Of a DNA stretch of 64,000 nucleotides, positions 45,412-54,363 are shown piece after piece (the first letter of the stretch is position 1; each line of letters starts with the position of its first letter). Source of the DNA: Egibacter rhizosphaerae (GTDB taxonomy: Bacteria > Actinomycetota > Nitriliruptoria > Euzebyales > Egibacteraceae); NCBI RefSeq assembly GCF_004322855.1, contig NZ_CP036402.1:3100001-3164000 (forward strand), given 5' to 3'. Both the position numbers and the translations under genes were made by a program. The notes below the pieces were generated by a model. That model was not told the origin of the DNA. It did not search any database and was given only the letters and a program-made list of their open reading frames with translations.

Positions 45412-46995
45412 ATGACAGGAATGCACCGCACGGGGCTAACCGTCCGAGCGAAGATGTCGCTTCTCGCGGGCGGTCTGCTGTTGTTGACGACCATCATCGT
45501 GGGTTACGTCGTGTTCGCGTTGTATTCACAAGCGGGCGAGGTCGAGGAGGTCGTCGATCAGGCGGCCCCGGCCTCGCTGACGCTCGTGAACGTCGACCGG
45601 GACGCGTACCAGGCCCAGCTGCACCTCGAGCGTGCGCTGGACGCCGACGACCCTGCGGTGCGCCAGGACCTGCTGGAACGTGAGGAGGGCTTCTGGGACA
45701 ACGTGCAGCAGACGGAGGACAAGTTCGCCGACTACCGGGAACTCGCGATCGGCAGCGACGAGGAACAGGAGATGTGGGCCGCCTACGCCGATCAGCGCCA
45801 GGAGTGGATCGAGTCGAGCGAGGCCGTGCTCGCGACGGACGAGCCGAGCGATGGGGACTTGGAGGCGCAGCAGACGGCGTTCGCGGAGATGCGGGCCCTG
45901 ATCGACCTGCCGCAGGACGACTTCTACGAGCCGATGCTGGAAGCGGCGGGTGCGGAGCACCGCGACGCGGTCCAGACCTCCACGACACGTGTCCTGCTTG
46001 CCCTGCTCGTGACGCTCGCCCTCGGCATGGGCGGTTCGGTCCTGGTTGTGCGTCAGGTGAGCGGTGCGGTGCGCACCGGTTCACGCGAGATCGTCGGGCA
46101 CGCGACCGACGTCGAAGGGGTTGCCGGGCGGCTCGGAGAGAAGTCCCGCACGACGGAGGGGCAGGCGCAGGCCGCGTCGGCGGCGAGCGAGCAGGTCTCG
46201 CAGAACGTGCACACGGTCGCGACCGCGGCCGAGGAGCTGAGCTCGAGCGTCGAGGAGGTCGCTGCCAACGCGGCTCGAGCCCGCGAAGTCGCCGCTGAGG
46301 CGACGCAGCGCGTTCAGCAGACGAACGACGCCGTGGGGCAGCTCGGGACGTCCAGTTCGGAGGTGGGCAAGGTCATCGACCTGATCAACTCGATCGCCGA
46401 GCAGACGAACCTCCTGGCACTCAATGCGACGATCGAGGCGGCCCGGGCGGGCGAGGCCGGGAAGGGATTCGCGGTCGTGGCCGGCGAGGTGAAGTCGCTG
46501 GCTGAGCAGACGTCCGAGGCGACGCGCGACATCGCGGGCCGGATCTCGACGATCCAGGCCGACACCGAGGGGGCTGTCTCCACCATGGGGGGCATCGTCG
46601 AGGTGATCGAGCGGATCGCGGAGACCCAGGACACAATTGCCTCATCGGTCGAAGAGCAGAGCGCGACCACGAACGAGATCGCTCGCAACGTCAACGAGGC
46701 GGCGACCGGGAGCACCGAGATCGCGGAGAGTGTCTCCCGGCTGGCCGAGGCCACCGGCGATGTCCGCTCCGAGGCCTCGCGGGTCGCCGACGCCGCCCGA
46801 GGCCTTCGTGCAACCTCCGGACGGCTGCGCATCCTGGTTGACGGACAGGACGCGGAGGACGCCAGCCAGCGTCTCCACGAGGTCCGGATGCCGGAGGGGA
46901 CGGCACGGAGCGGTTCGGCTGGCAATGCCCCGACCGAACGGGGAACCCACGCTGAGCCCTCGTCGGAATGGGTCAGCACGACCTCTTCGGCCTGA
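45412..46995 (+). CDS. Methyl-accepting chemotaxis protein without clear HAMP
   Basis: A 527-aa membrane receptor. TM1 is about residues 17-38 ([20 protein letters not shown]), then an acidic helical sensor domain to about 185, TM2 about 190-210 ([20 protein letters not shown]), and a cytoplasmic signalling domain with the hairpin tip [20 protein letters not shown] intact. The expected HAMP proline and repeat pattern after TM2 are not seen. The C-terminus has no CheR-tether pentapeptide. No other che or flagellar genes are in the window, so this is an orphan receptor. ATG/GTG choice follows GAGGGCGGGAA upstream. Confidence 0.9.
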   Translation: MTGMHRTGLTVRAKMSLLAGGLLLLTTIIVGYVVFALYSQAGEVEEVVDQAAPASLTLVNVDRDAYQAQLHLERALDADDPAVRQDLLEREEGFWDNVQQTEDKFADYRELAIGSDEEQEMWAAYADQRQEWIESSEAVLATDEPSDGDLEAQQTAFAEMRALIDLPQDDFYEPMLEAAGAEHRDAVQTSTTRVLLALLVTLALGMGGSVLVVRQVSGAVRTGSREIVGHATDVEGVAGRLGEKSRTTEGQAQAASAASEQVSQNVHTVATAAEELSSSVEEVAANAARAREVAAEATQRVQQTNDAVGQLGTSSSEVGKVIDLINSIAEQTNLLALNATIEAARAGEAGKGFAVVAGEVKSLAEQTSEATRDIAGRISTIQADTEGAVSTMGGIVEVIERIAETQDTIASSVEEQSATTNEIARNVNEAATGSTEIAESVSRLAEATGDVRSEASRVADAARGLRATSGRLRILVDGQDAEDASQRLHEVRMPEGTARSGSAGNAPTERGTHAEPSSEWVSTTSSA

Positions 46996-47068
46996 CCGCT
47001 GGTGTGGTGGGGCGCGGCGACGTCGTTCCCCCGCCTCCCGTCGACGCGCCGCCGGCCAGTGAGGGCGC

Positions 47069-47074
47069 TAGCCT
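47069..47074 (+). promoter_or_regulatory. -10-like element before acyl-CoA dehydrogenase gene
   Basis: TAGCCT lies 40 nt upstream of ATG 47115, matching the hexamer before the mccB-type gene at 22291. No -35 stands out. Confidence 0.3.
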
Positions 47075-47114
47075 CGGGCCCACGCAACGAGCTCGAACGC
47101 CTCGGGAGTGGCCG

Positions 47115-48266
47115 ATGAGCGACCTGTTCACCCTCACCGACGAGCACCGCCAGTTTCGCGAGGTGGTGCGCAAGATGGCGGTCGACCACATCGAGCCACG
47201 GGCGGCCGAGATCGACGCGAACGGCGAGTTCCCCTGGGACGTCGCCCGTGTACTGGGGGAGAACGGCCTGCTCGGGCTGCACGTCCCCGAGGAGTACGGC
47301 GGGTCGGGGGCGGACGCGCTGACGTTCGCGCTCATGGTCGAGGAGATCGCTCGGGTGTGTGCCTCCTCGTCGGTGATCCCCCTGGTGCAGAAGCTCGGGA
47401 CCGTGCCGATCCTGCAGGCGGCCAGCGAGGAGCAGAAGCGGGCGTGGTTGCCGTCGATCGCGTCGGGCGAGCAGCTGATCAGCTACGGGATCAGCGAGGC
47501 CGAGGCCGGCAGCGACCCGGCCTCGATGGTGACGACGGCGACGCGCGACGGCGACGGCTACGTGTTGAACGGCACCAAGGTGTGGACCTCGATGGCCGGC
47601 GCCAGCGAGCGCTACGTCGTGTTCGCCAAGACCGACCCGGACGCGGGCGCCAAGGGCGTCTCCGCGTTCTTCGTGCACGCGGACGATCCGGGCTTCACCG
47701 TCGGGAAGGCCGAGGACAAGCTCGGCATCCGGGGGAGCCCCACGTGCCAGATCCACTTCGACGACACACCGCTGTCTGCCGACCGGCTGATCGGCGAGGA
47801 GGGCCGGGCCTTCTACGAGGCGATGGCCGCGTTCGACCACACACGGCTGGTGGTCGGCGCGCAGGCGGTGGGCATCGCGCAGGGCGCGATCGACGCCGCG
47901 GCGGCCTACGTGACCGAGCGCGAGCAGTTCGGCAAGCCGGTGGGCGAGTTCCAGGGCGTGCAGTTCATGCTCGCCGACATGCAGACCGAGACCGACGCTG
48001 CCCGCGGCCTCGTCTACCAGGCAGCGGGCAAGGCCGATCGCGCCGACGACGACCTCACACGGTTCTCCTCGATGGCCAAGCTCAAGGCCGGCGACACGGC
48101 GATGCGGGTCACCACCGACGCGGTGCAGCTGTTCGGCGGGTACGGCTACACGAAGGACTACCCCGTCGAACGCATGATGCGGGACGCGAAGATCACCCAG
48201 ATCTACGAGGGCACCCAGCAGATACAGCGGCTGGTCATCGCGCGTGACATGCTCAAGCGTCGATGA
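47115..48266 (+). CDS. Acyl-CoA dehydrogenase
   Basis: A 383-aa enzyme of the same family as 44039 but distinct in sequence. It has YGISEAEAGSDPASM, KVWTSMAGASERYVVF, LFGGYGYTKDYPVERMMRDAKI and the catalytic Glu in IYEGTQQIQRLVIAR. The last motifs resemble short-chain (butyryl-type) and glutaryl-like acyl-CoA dehydrogenases. ATG 47115 has GGGAG 6 bp upstream. It is followed closely by a thioesterase gene, so the two may control acyl-CoA pools together. Confidence 0.9.
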   Translation: MSDLFTLTDEHRQFREVVRKMAVDHIEPRAAEIDANGEFPWDVARVLGENGLLGLHVPEEYGGSGADALTFALMVEEIARVCASSSVIPLVQKLGTVPILQAASEEQKRAWLPSIASGEQLISYGISEAEAGSDPASMVTTATRDGDGYVLNGTKVWTSMAGASERYVVFAKTDPDAGAKGVSAFFVHADDPGFTVGKAEDKLGIRGSPTCQIHFDDTPLSADRLIGEEGRAFYEAMAAFDHTRLVVGAQAVGIAQGAIDAAAAYVTEREQFGKPVGEFQGVQFMLADMQTETDAARGLVYQAAGKADRADDDLTRFSSMAKLKAGDTAMRVTTDAVQLFGGYGYTKDYPVERMMRDAKITQIYEGTQQIQRLVIARDMLKRR

Positions 48267-48304
48267 CCGGAGCCGATGGCTGCCCGGCCCCCGGCGCTCA
48301 CCAA

Positions 48305-48352
48305 GTGGTGACTCCCTGACCCAACAGCGTGGTGACTCCTTGACCCAACAGC
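48305..48352. repeat. 24-bp tandem duplication at the thioesterase start
   Basis: Units 48305-48328 and 48329-48352 both begin GTGGTGACTCC and differ at one base (CTG versus TTG). Each unit contains a potential non-ATG start, so the duplication gives two possible translation starts, eight codons apart. Confidence 0.9.
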
Positions 48353-48912
48353 CCGAGCAGGCCCACGAGCTCGCGCCGAAGCCCGTCCACGACTCCGAGA
48401 TCACGTTCGTGCGGACCATGACCCAGCTCGACGCGAACGTGCTCGGCAACGTGCACGGCGGCGAGATCATGCGGGAGGTCGACACCGCTGCTGGGACGGC
48501 AGCGGCTCGCCACGCCGGGCGCGTGTGCGTCACCGCGTCGATCGACGAGCTCTCGTTCCTCGAGCCCGTGCACGTCGGGGACCTGTTGATCGTCCAGGCC
48601 GCCGTCAACGACGTGGGCCGCACGAGCCTCGAGGTCGGGGTGAAGGTCGAGGCCGAACGCTGGGACGGTGGCAACCGCCGACACACGACGACCGCCTACC
48701 TCGTCATGGTCTGTCTCGACGAACACGGTCGCCCCGCGCCCGTCCGCCCTCTGGAGGTGACCACCGAGCAGCAGCGCCGCCGCCAGCAGGGGGCGCGCAT
48801 CCGCCGCCAGATGCGCAAGGAACGCATCGAGCGTCTCGGCTCCTACCAGCCCGAGCCCGGCACGCCGGATCCCGGCGACGGCAGTGGCACGGGCTCCGCG
48901 GGGGTGGAGTAG
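48340..48912 (+). CDS. Acyl-CoA thioesterase (hotdog fold)
   Basis: A 190-aa protein from the start chosen here. The hotdog helix motif LDANVLGNVHGGEIMREVD is close to the N-terminus, with SIDELSFLEPVHVGDLL following, as in YciA-type broad acyl-CoA hydrolases. The C-terminal 40 residues are basic (RRRQQGARIRRQMRKERIE) and then Gly/Pro/Asp rich. Start is uncertain: TTG 48340 lies in the second unit of a tandem repeat, and GTG 48244 would give 222 aa overlapping the preceding gene. It releases free acids from acyl-CoA. Confidence 0.78.
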   Translation: MTQQPEQAHELAPKPVHDSEITFVRTMTQLDANVLGNVHGGEIMREVDTAAGTAAARHAGRVCVTASIDELSFLEPVHVGDLLIVQAAVNDVGRTSLEVGVKVEAERWDGGNRRHTTTAYLVMVCLDEHGRPAPVRPLEVTTEQQRRRQQGARIRRQMRKERIERLGSYQPEPGTPDPGDGSGTGSAGVE

Positions 48913-48935
48913 CCGGGAGTTGCGGCGCCCGCGGC

Positions 48936-48941
48936 TATCCT
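48936..48941 (+). promoter_or_regulatory. -10 element suggesting a leaderless surE mRNA
   Basis: TATCCT lies 7 nt before the ATG at 48949 and there is no Shine-Dalgarno sequence between. This fits leaderless transcription. Confidence 0.5.
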
Positions 48942-48948
48942 CGCCTCC

Positions 48949-49710
48949 ATGCGCGTGCTCCTGACCAACGATGATGGCGCTGATGCTCCCTGGCTCAGCG
49001 AGTTCTCCCGCGGCCTCACCGAGGCCGGACACCGTGTGACGGTGGTCGTGCCAGACGGCAACCGCAGCGGCGTGTCGGGCTCGCTGGCGCCCCTGCCCCT
49101 CGGCAGGCCGATCGACATCCCCCTCGAGCCGCTGCCGGGGATCGTCGCCGACGAGGCTTGGGCCGCGGCCGAGTGCTCACCGAGCGTCTGCGCCGCCGTG
49201 GCGCTCACCGGCCTGGTCGAAGAGCGGCCCGACATCGTGGTGAGCGGACCGAACTACGGGTGGAACATCGGGCGCGACATCTGGCGGTCGGGCACGGCGT
49301 GGGCCGCGATCACGGCGTGGGGGATGGGGCTGCCCGCCGTCGCGGTCTCGTGCGCACCCGAGCGTCATCGGGGGGACGACCTCGCGCGGGTCGCGCAGCA
49401 CACCGCCTGGGTGATCGAGCAGCTCGTGGCAACACCGCTGCCGGAGCTCTGGAACCTCAACTTCCCGGCGCCGCCCGCCCACGCCTGGAGCGGGCCGGAC
49501 TGGGTGGCCATGGCTGCGAACGAGCGGCTGTCGGCCTCCCGGTCCGAAGTGGTGGATCGCACGCCCGGCGGAGGCGCGGTCGTGCGGATCAGCCAGGACC
49601 CCGGGTTGCAGGTGCACGGGGACCCGGGCACCGACGCCCACACCGTCCAGCGGGGGCGGATCGCGTTGTCGCGGCTCCGGCCGGTCGACAGCATCGCCGA
49701 GGAGGCCTGA
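48949..49710 (+). CDS. surE: 5'/3'-nucleotidase SurE
   Basis: A 253-aa metal-dependent phosphatase. The N-terminal LLTNDDG (Asp-Asp metal site), VVPDGNRSGVSG and the SGPNYGWNIGRDIWRSGTAWAA stretch match SurE, with Asn of SGPN as third metal ligand. SurE removes phosphate from nucleoside monophosphates and short polyphosphate. Family members usually have SGIN; the Pro here is a small deviation. Standing alone after a tight -10 element. Confidence 0.93.
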   Translation: MRVLLTNDDGADAPWLSEFSRGLTEAGHRVTVVVPDGNRSGVSGSLAPLPLGRPIDIPLEPLPGIVADEAWAAAECSPSVCAAVALTGLVEERPDIVVSGPNYGWNIGRDIWRSGTAWAAITAWGMGLPAVAVSCAPERHRGDDLARVAQHTAWVIEQLVATPLPELWNLNFPAPPAHAWSGPDWVAMAANERLSASRSEVVDRTPGGGAVVRISQDPGLQVHGDPGTDAHTVQRGRIALSRLRPVDSIAEEA

Positions 49711-49784
49711 GCGCGGGCGCCGATGGGGTCCTCCGTGCCGCGGCGGTGGGGGACCGTGGCACCGGGTTGCCTCGCCCGCGGTGC

Positions 49785-49920
49785 CGCGTTGTCTCGCCCG
49801 CCGCGTTGCCTCGCCCGCCGCGTTGCCTCGCCCGCGGTGTTGTCTCGCCCGCCGCGCTTCTTCGCCCGCCGCGCTTCTTCGCCCGCCGCGCTTCTTCGCC
49901 CGCCGCGCTTCTTCGCCGGC
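49785..49920. repeat. Eight tandem 17-bp units downstream of surE
   Basis: The array is 136 bp, exactly eight periods. Early units read CGCGTTGCCTCGCCCGC; from 49853 the units change to CGCGCTTCTTCGCCCGC, showing two waves of amplification. The period is not a multiple of three and the region holds no gene. Confidence 0.93.
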
Positions 49921-49936
49921 ACCCGTGTCGTTCGTG

Positions 49937-50072
49937 GTGCGGTTACCCGCGCGCCCACCGTCGTGGTGCGGTTACCCGCGTCCACGCGGGTTTTCTGCAC
50001 AGCGGTGAGGCGGCGCCGTCGGGGCGCTCAGACCCGCGGTACGGTTACCCGCGTCCGCGCGGGTTTCTGTAC
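49937..50072. repeat. REP-like palindromes, copies C-E
   Basis: GTGCGGTTACCCGCG occurs as a half element at 49937-49951 and as the left arm of a hairpin at 49966-49980 (right arm 49985-50000). A third copy at 50039-50072 begins GTACGGTTACCCGCG and has arms extended by CCGCG/CGCGG. The family is shared with 20996-21101. The last copy contains the stop codon of the transporter gene on the minus strand. Confidence 0.85.
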
Positions 50073-51073
50073 CGCGGCTCTGACGGCTGCCCCGGATCGT
50101 CCGCCTCGGCACCCCGGGCGGTGGGACGGCGCACACTGAGCGTGACGAGTGCGGCGAGCACGAGCAGGGCCCCGACGATCTGGACGGGCACCGGGCGCTC
50201 CGCGAGCACCCCCACGCCCAGCGCCGTCGCGGTGAGCGGCTCCGCCAGGACCAGCGTCGCTGCGGTCGCGGCCGGGACCCTCGCGATCCCGCGTCCGAAC
50301 AGCCAGTACGCGACCGCGGTCGCGCCCACCGCGAGCCAGCCGAGCATCGCGAGGCCGGGCGGGGAGGCAGCCCATTCGAGCGAGTCGCCGGCGGCGACGG
50401 TGATCCCGACCGCCGCGGGGGCGAACACGATGGCGGCGCCGGCGAGCAGCCACCCCATCCGCGCCGCCGGGTCGCCGGCCCCACGCGAGAGGCGCCGGCT
50501 GGCCACCGCGAACCCGGCGAAGCCGAGCCCGGCGATGAGCCCCGCCACGATCCCGAGGGCGTCTCCGGTCTCGGCGCGCAGGTCGGCGCCGAGCAGCAGG
50601 GCGAGGCCGAGCACGGCCAGCGCGGTGGCCGGCCACCAGCGCCGTTCGGGTCTGACGCCGAGCGCGACGCGCTCGACCACGCCGGCCAGGATGGGGCTCG
50701 AGCCGATCGCCACGACCGTGCCGAGAGCCACGCCGGCGCGGTCGATCGCGGTGAAGTAGCCCGCCTGGAAGACAGCCAGCGCGGCCGCGGCGGCCACGGC
50801 GGCGCGGAGCGGCCGAGGTGGCCCGCCGAGCCTGCCGGTCGCCGCCGCGAGGAGCAGCAACAGGCCCGCTCCGAGGCCCAGCCGGGCGAGCGCAACCTGC
50901 CAGGTCGTGGCCTCGGACGGCCCCAGTGCCACCGCCGCGCCCGCCGTGCCCCAAAGGATGGCGCCCGCGAGAACGAACGTGCCGCCGAGCGGTCTCGGTC
51001 CGGGCGGTGTGTCGCGCGCGGACGACGCTTCACGTCCGTCGGTGTGTCTCGGACCACGCGAGGGCTCGCTCAT
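50045..51073 (-). CDS. EamA/DMT-family transporter
   Basis: A 342-aa protein with ten hydrophobic segments in two EamA halves (GGTFVLAGAILWGTAGAAVAL near the start; ALAMLGWLAVGATAVAYWLFGRG in the second half). Family members export or import small metabolites across the membrane. ATG 51073 is chosen because hydrophobic helix 1 follows after a short polar tail. The last nine codons (RYRNPRGRG) and TAA stop are encoded within a REP-like palindrome, so the C-terminus was probably altered by repeat insertion. Confidence 0.85.
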   Translation of the reverse strand: MSEPSRGPRHTDGREASSARDTPPGPRPLGGTFVLAGAILWGTAGAAVALGPSEATTWQVALARLGLGAGLLLLLAAATGRLGGPPRPLRAAVAAAAALAVFQAGYFTAIDRAGVALGTVVAIGSSPILAGVVERVALGVRPERRWWPATALAVLGLALLLGADLRAETGDALGIVAGLIAGLGFAGFAVASRRLSRGAGDPAARMGWLLAGAAIVFAPAAVGITVAAGDSLEWAASPPGLAMLGWLAVGATAVAYWLFGRGIARVPAATAATLVLAEPLTATALGVGVLAERPVPVQIVGALLVLAALVTLSVRRPTARGAEADDPGQPSEPRYRNPRGRG

Positions 51074-51229
51074 GGCCCCTCGCCTGCCGACGCTCGGGCA
51101 GGGCGAGCGCGGCTCGCTGGCCTCGAACCGACGTGCATCACGATGCTCCCCTCCACGACACTGTCGTGGTGTCCGACGATGTCCGGGCAAGGATGCCGCC
51201 CCGAGGACGCGCTGGCGAAGGAGTGCCCC

Positions 51230-51604
51230 GTGACCAGCCAACCGCACGACCCCGCGGCCCTACCCCGCAAGGAGCCCGTGGGCGCCGACGCCTTCTTCGG
51301 TCTCGACCTGCGCGTCGGGCGCGTGGTGGGGGTCGAGGACTTCCCGCAGGCGCGCGTGCCCGCCTGCAAGCTCGTGGTCGACTTCGGCCCCGCGGTGGGG
51401 ACCCTGCAGACGAGCGCACAGATCACCAACTATGCGCACGACGAGCTCGAGGGGCGGCTCGTCGTCGGGGCCATCAACCTCGGCGACAAGCGCATCGCGG
51501 GGTTCACCAGCGAGTTCCTCGTGCTCGGCGGCCTCGAGCCGGACGGCACGGTCCGCCTGCTCGGCGTGGACCAGGGCGTCGAGCCGGGCGCGCCCGTCGC
51601 CTGA
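51230..51604 (+). CDS. csaA: CsaA-type tRNA-binding domain protein
   Basis: A 124-aa OB-fold protein. DLRVGRVVGVEDFPQARVPACKL, then LQTSAQITNYAHDELEGRLVVGAINLGDKRIAGFTSEFLVLG, follows CsaA closely. CsaA is a small dimeric chaperone or tRNA-binding protein related to the C-terminal domain of methionyl-tRNA synthetase. GTG 51230 has AAGGAG 6 bp upstream. It ends 9 bp from the convergent TIGR03089-type gene. Confidence 0.9.
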   Translation: MTSQPHDPAALPRKEPVGADAFFGLDLRVGRVVGVEDFPQARVPACKLVVDFGPAVGTLQTSAQITNYAHDELEGRLVVGAINLGDKRIAGFTSEFLVLGGLEPDGTVRLLGVDQGVEPGAPVA

Positions 51605-51613
51605 GCACCGCTG

Positions 51614-52585
51614 TCACGGGAGGCGGGGCACTCCATCAGCGGCGGTGCGCAGGTCGGCGCCGAGGCGCTCCGCGGCGGTCGTGGCTGCCGGCAGCTCGGA
51701 CTCCGGGATCACGGCGGGCACGAGCACGGCCTCCAGCGTCGGCGGTGAGTCGAGCCCCGCGACCGTGGACAGCCCGTCGGCCGTGAGCAGGGCGACGTGG
51801 GCCCGCTCCTCGCCGACCGCGCCGGACCACGCCTCCCACGCGCCCCGCTCGCCCTGTGCGTCCCGTACGTTCCGTTCGTCCTGCACGGCCTGCTCGTCCG
51901 CGTCCTGCTCGTCCGCCGCGTCGCGGGGGCCCCCGCGCGTGGCGAGGATGCTCGCCCCCGATGCCAGGGCGGCGGCCGCGACGGCACAACCCCGCGGGTC
52001 ATCGATCGACATCCCGAGGGCCAGGCGGCGGTCGCTTCCGGCGCCGACCGTGGCGAGTGCCGCCCCCGCCCCGAGCGCCTCCTCCTGCGTGCGGGTCGCG
52101 GCCCCCAGGTCGAGCCAGGGCGCCTGCGGTTCCGCGTCGGGCAGGTCGACGACGTCGGCGCCCTCGAGCACCTCGGTCGCGAACGCGCTCGCGGCGGGAT
52201 CGGTCGGGCGCCCCCCGAGTCCGGCGCCGACGACGAGGTCGTCCGCGCCCGGCCCGAATCGCTCGTGCACGATCCGGCACGTGGCGGTGTCGGCGGAGGG
52301 AGCTCCCGCCCGCACCCGCACGACGGCCTGCAGGAGGCCGCCGCCGACGACCGCGACGAACCCGAGCCAGCTCCCGTCGGCGGCGACCTCGACGAGCTCG
52401 CCGGGCTCGATGTCGTCGAGGAGCCGGTCGGCGCACTTGGCCGCCCAGTTCTCGAACGTCGCGGCCCCGAGCTCGGTGCGCTCGCCGGTGTCGAGGTCCC
52501 GGTAGGTGAGCAGTGGTCGGTCGGCGTCCCTGGCCAGGCGCGCGGCGAGGGCGTCCCCGACGGTACGTGGCGCGGGCGCGGACAT
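51614..52585 (-). CDS. TIGR03089-like protein (N-terminal acyl-adenylate-enzyme homologue)
   Basis: A 323-aa protein resembling only the N-terminal part of AMP-binding enzymes (DRPLLTYRDLDTGERTELGAATFENWAAKCADRLLDD). The ATP-binding and catalytic motifs of acyl-CoA synthetases are missing, so enzymatic adenylation is unlikely. A run of Asp/Gln/Glu residues (about 225-255) is an insert. The family is known from actinobacteria beside LCP and cell-wall glycosyltransferase genes, as here: the LCP gene diverges 215 bp away. ATG 52585 has GGGGAG upstream. Role unknown. Confidence 0.75.
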   Translation of the reverse strand: MSAPAPRTVGDALAARLARDADRPLLTYRDLDTGERTELGAATFENWAAKCADRLLDDIEPGELVEVAADGSWLGFVAVVGGGLLQAVVRVRAGAPSADTATCRIVHERFGPGADDLVVGAGLGGRPTDPAASAFATEVLEGADVVDLPDAEPQAPWLDLGAATRTQEEALGAGAALATVGAGSDRRLALGMSIDDPRGCAVAAAALASGASILATRGGPRDAADEQDADEQAVQDERNVRDAQGERGAWEAWSGAVGEERAHVALLTADGLSTVAGLDSPPTLEAVLVPAVIPESELPAATTAAERLGADLRTAADGVPRLP

Positions 52586-52800
52586 GGTGGTCTCCCCTGT
52601 TGCTTCAGCCTCTGCGGACCGCTGCCGACACCCTCGCAGAACGGCCGAAACCCGCATGTCCGGCGTGTCGGTCAGGTCGGTCGGAACCCCCGGCATGGTA
52701 GGTTTCACGTATCCCCCGGAGTGCGCGGGTTCGACGTGCCTGCGCGGCGGTGGCCGGCCGCGCAGCCGGGGCGGCACGGGGTCATGGAGGCGAGTCGGGC

Positions 52801-54363
52801 ATGGCGAGCAATCAGAGCACCGCGACTGGGCGGCCGCGTTGGCGGCGGCGCATCGGGTGGTCGTTGGTCGGCGTGCTCCTCTTCGCGCTCGGGGCGGTCG
52901 CGATGACCGGCGTGATGCTGTACCTGCGCGCGGAGGCGAGCGTCGACCGGGTCGAGGTCGACACGCTCACCGACCCGGGCGATCTCGACGGCGACGGCGT
53001 CGCCGACTACGAGGAGATCCCGGGGGCGATCAACGTGCTCGTGGTCGGCAGCGACGCGCGCGACGGCCTCACCCCCGAGGAGCGGGCCGAGCTCGGCACC
53101 GGCGACGACGACGGCGGGATGCGCACCGACACGATGATGGTGGCGCGGCTGGATCCCGAGACCGACGAGGTGTCGCTGCTGTCGTTCCCACGCGACCTGC
53201 GCGTCGAGCTGTGCGACGGCTCGACCGACAAGATCAACGCGGCCTACCAGGTCGGCGAGAACACCGGTCGCGGCGGGCCCTCGTGTCTGGTCGAGACGAT
53301 CCGCGACGTGTCCGGCATCTCGATCCAACACTTCGTCGCGATCGACTTCGCCGGGTTCATCGAGGTCGTCGACGTGGTCGGCGGCGTCGACGTGTACCTC
53401 GAGCATCCCATCGACGACTGGCGCGCGAACCTCGACCTCGATGCCGGCTGCCAGCGGCTCGACGGCGTCGAGGCACTGGGGTTCGCCCGCCATCGGGCGA
53501 GCGATTCCGACTACGGCCGGATCGCTCGCCAGCAGCGCCTCATCAAGGAGTTGGTCCGCGAGACGGCGTCGATCGGCACCCTCGCGAACGTGCCACGCCT
53601 GTTCGAGCTCGTCGAGACCGGCGCCGGTGCGGTCGAGGCCGACGAGAGCCTGTCGCTCGACCGGATGCGCCGCATCGCGTTCAGCCTCCGTGATCTCGGG
53701 GGAGACAGCGTGCAGGCGCGCACGGTCCCGGCGGACTTCGAGATGATCGACGACATCGCGTACGAGATCCTCCGCGAGGACGAGGCCGCGGACCTGTTCT
53801 ACGACTTCCGGACCGGCGCACTCGAGGACCCCCGCGAGCCCGAGGACTCCGAGGAGCCACGGATCGCGGCGAGCGACGTGCCGCCGGTCACCGTGCTGAA
53901 CGCGGCGGGGGAGCCCGGCCTCGCCGCCGCGATCAGCGACGAGCTCGGCGAGCGAGGGTTCACGGTCGCCTCGGTCGGCAACGCGCAGGTGTTCGGCGCA
54001 CACGAGACGGAGGTGCGCTACTCGCCGGAGCTCGCCGACGAGGCCGCCTTCCTGGGGGCACACCTGCCCAGCGCGGAGCTGTCCACGCGCACGCCGCAGG
54101 GCGACGGGATCGAGATCGTGCTCGGCGAGATCGCCGACCCCGCGCTCGTCAGCACCCCAGAGGAGTTCGGCGGGGGCGACGACGGCGGCGGCCCGGCCGA
54201 CGGCGGGAACGGGGAGGCCGACGGCGGGAACGGGGAGGCCGACGGCGGCGAAGGCGGCGAGGGTGATCCGCTCGAGGAGGGTCGTGGTCAGGGTGAGTCC
54301 GCCCCCGAACCCGACGAGTTCTACGTCGGGGCGCAATCCGTTCCGGACGACTGTCGCCGGTGA
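52801..54363 (+). CDS. LytR-CpsA-Psr (LCP) family cell-wall glycopolymer transferase
   Basis: A 520-aa membrane protein. One membrane helix at about residues 20-42, then the LCP domain with INVLVVGSDARDG, RTDTMMVARLDPETDEVSLLSFPRDL and FARHRASDSDYGRIARQQRLI. A LytR_C domain follows (PPVTVLNAAGEPGLAAAISDELGERG), and the tail is Gly/Asp/Glu with a 7-residue duplication. LCP enzymes attach glycopolymers from lipid carriers to peptidoglycan. The stop overlaps the next glycosyltransferase start (GTGA). Confidence 0.93.
   Translation: MASNQSTATGRPRWRRRIGWSLVGVLLFALGAVAMTGVMLYLRAEASVDRVEVDTLTDPGDLDGDGVADYEEIPGAINVLVVGSDARDGLTPEERAELGTGDDDGGMRTDTMMVARLDPETDEVSLLSFPRDLRVELCDGSTDKINAAYQVGENTGRGGPSCLVETIRDVSGISIQHFVAIDFAGFIEVVDVVGGVDVYLEHPIDDWRANLDLDAGCQRLDGVEALGFARHRASDSDYGRIARQQRLIKELVRETASIGTLANVPRLFELVETGAGAVEADESLSLDRMRRIAFSLRDLGGDSVQARTVPADFEMIDDIAYEILREDEAADLFYDFRTGALEDPREPEDSEEPRIAASDVPPVTVLNAAGEPGLAAAISDELGERGFTVASVGNAQVFGAHETEVRYSPELADEAAFLGAHLPSAELSTRTPQGDGIEIVLGEIADPALVSTPEEFGGGDDGGGPADGGNGEADGGNGEADGGEGGEGDPLEEGRGQGESAPEPDEFYVGAQSVPDDCRR
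54199..54240. repeat. 21-bp in-frame tandem repeat in the LCP gene tail
   Basis: GACGGCGGGAACGGGGAGGC plus one base is present twice in a row (54199-54219, 54220-54240), encoding DGGNGEA twice in the Gly-rich tail. Confidence 0.9.

Noticed and set aside
49723-50140. Possible gene in the repeat region after surE
   Set aside because: Frames consist of translated 17-bp repeats (ALLRPPRFFARRASSPA type) and cross the palindromes; no start signal or domain.
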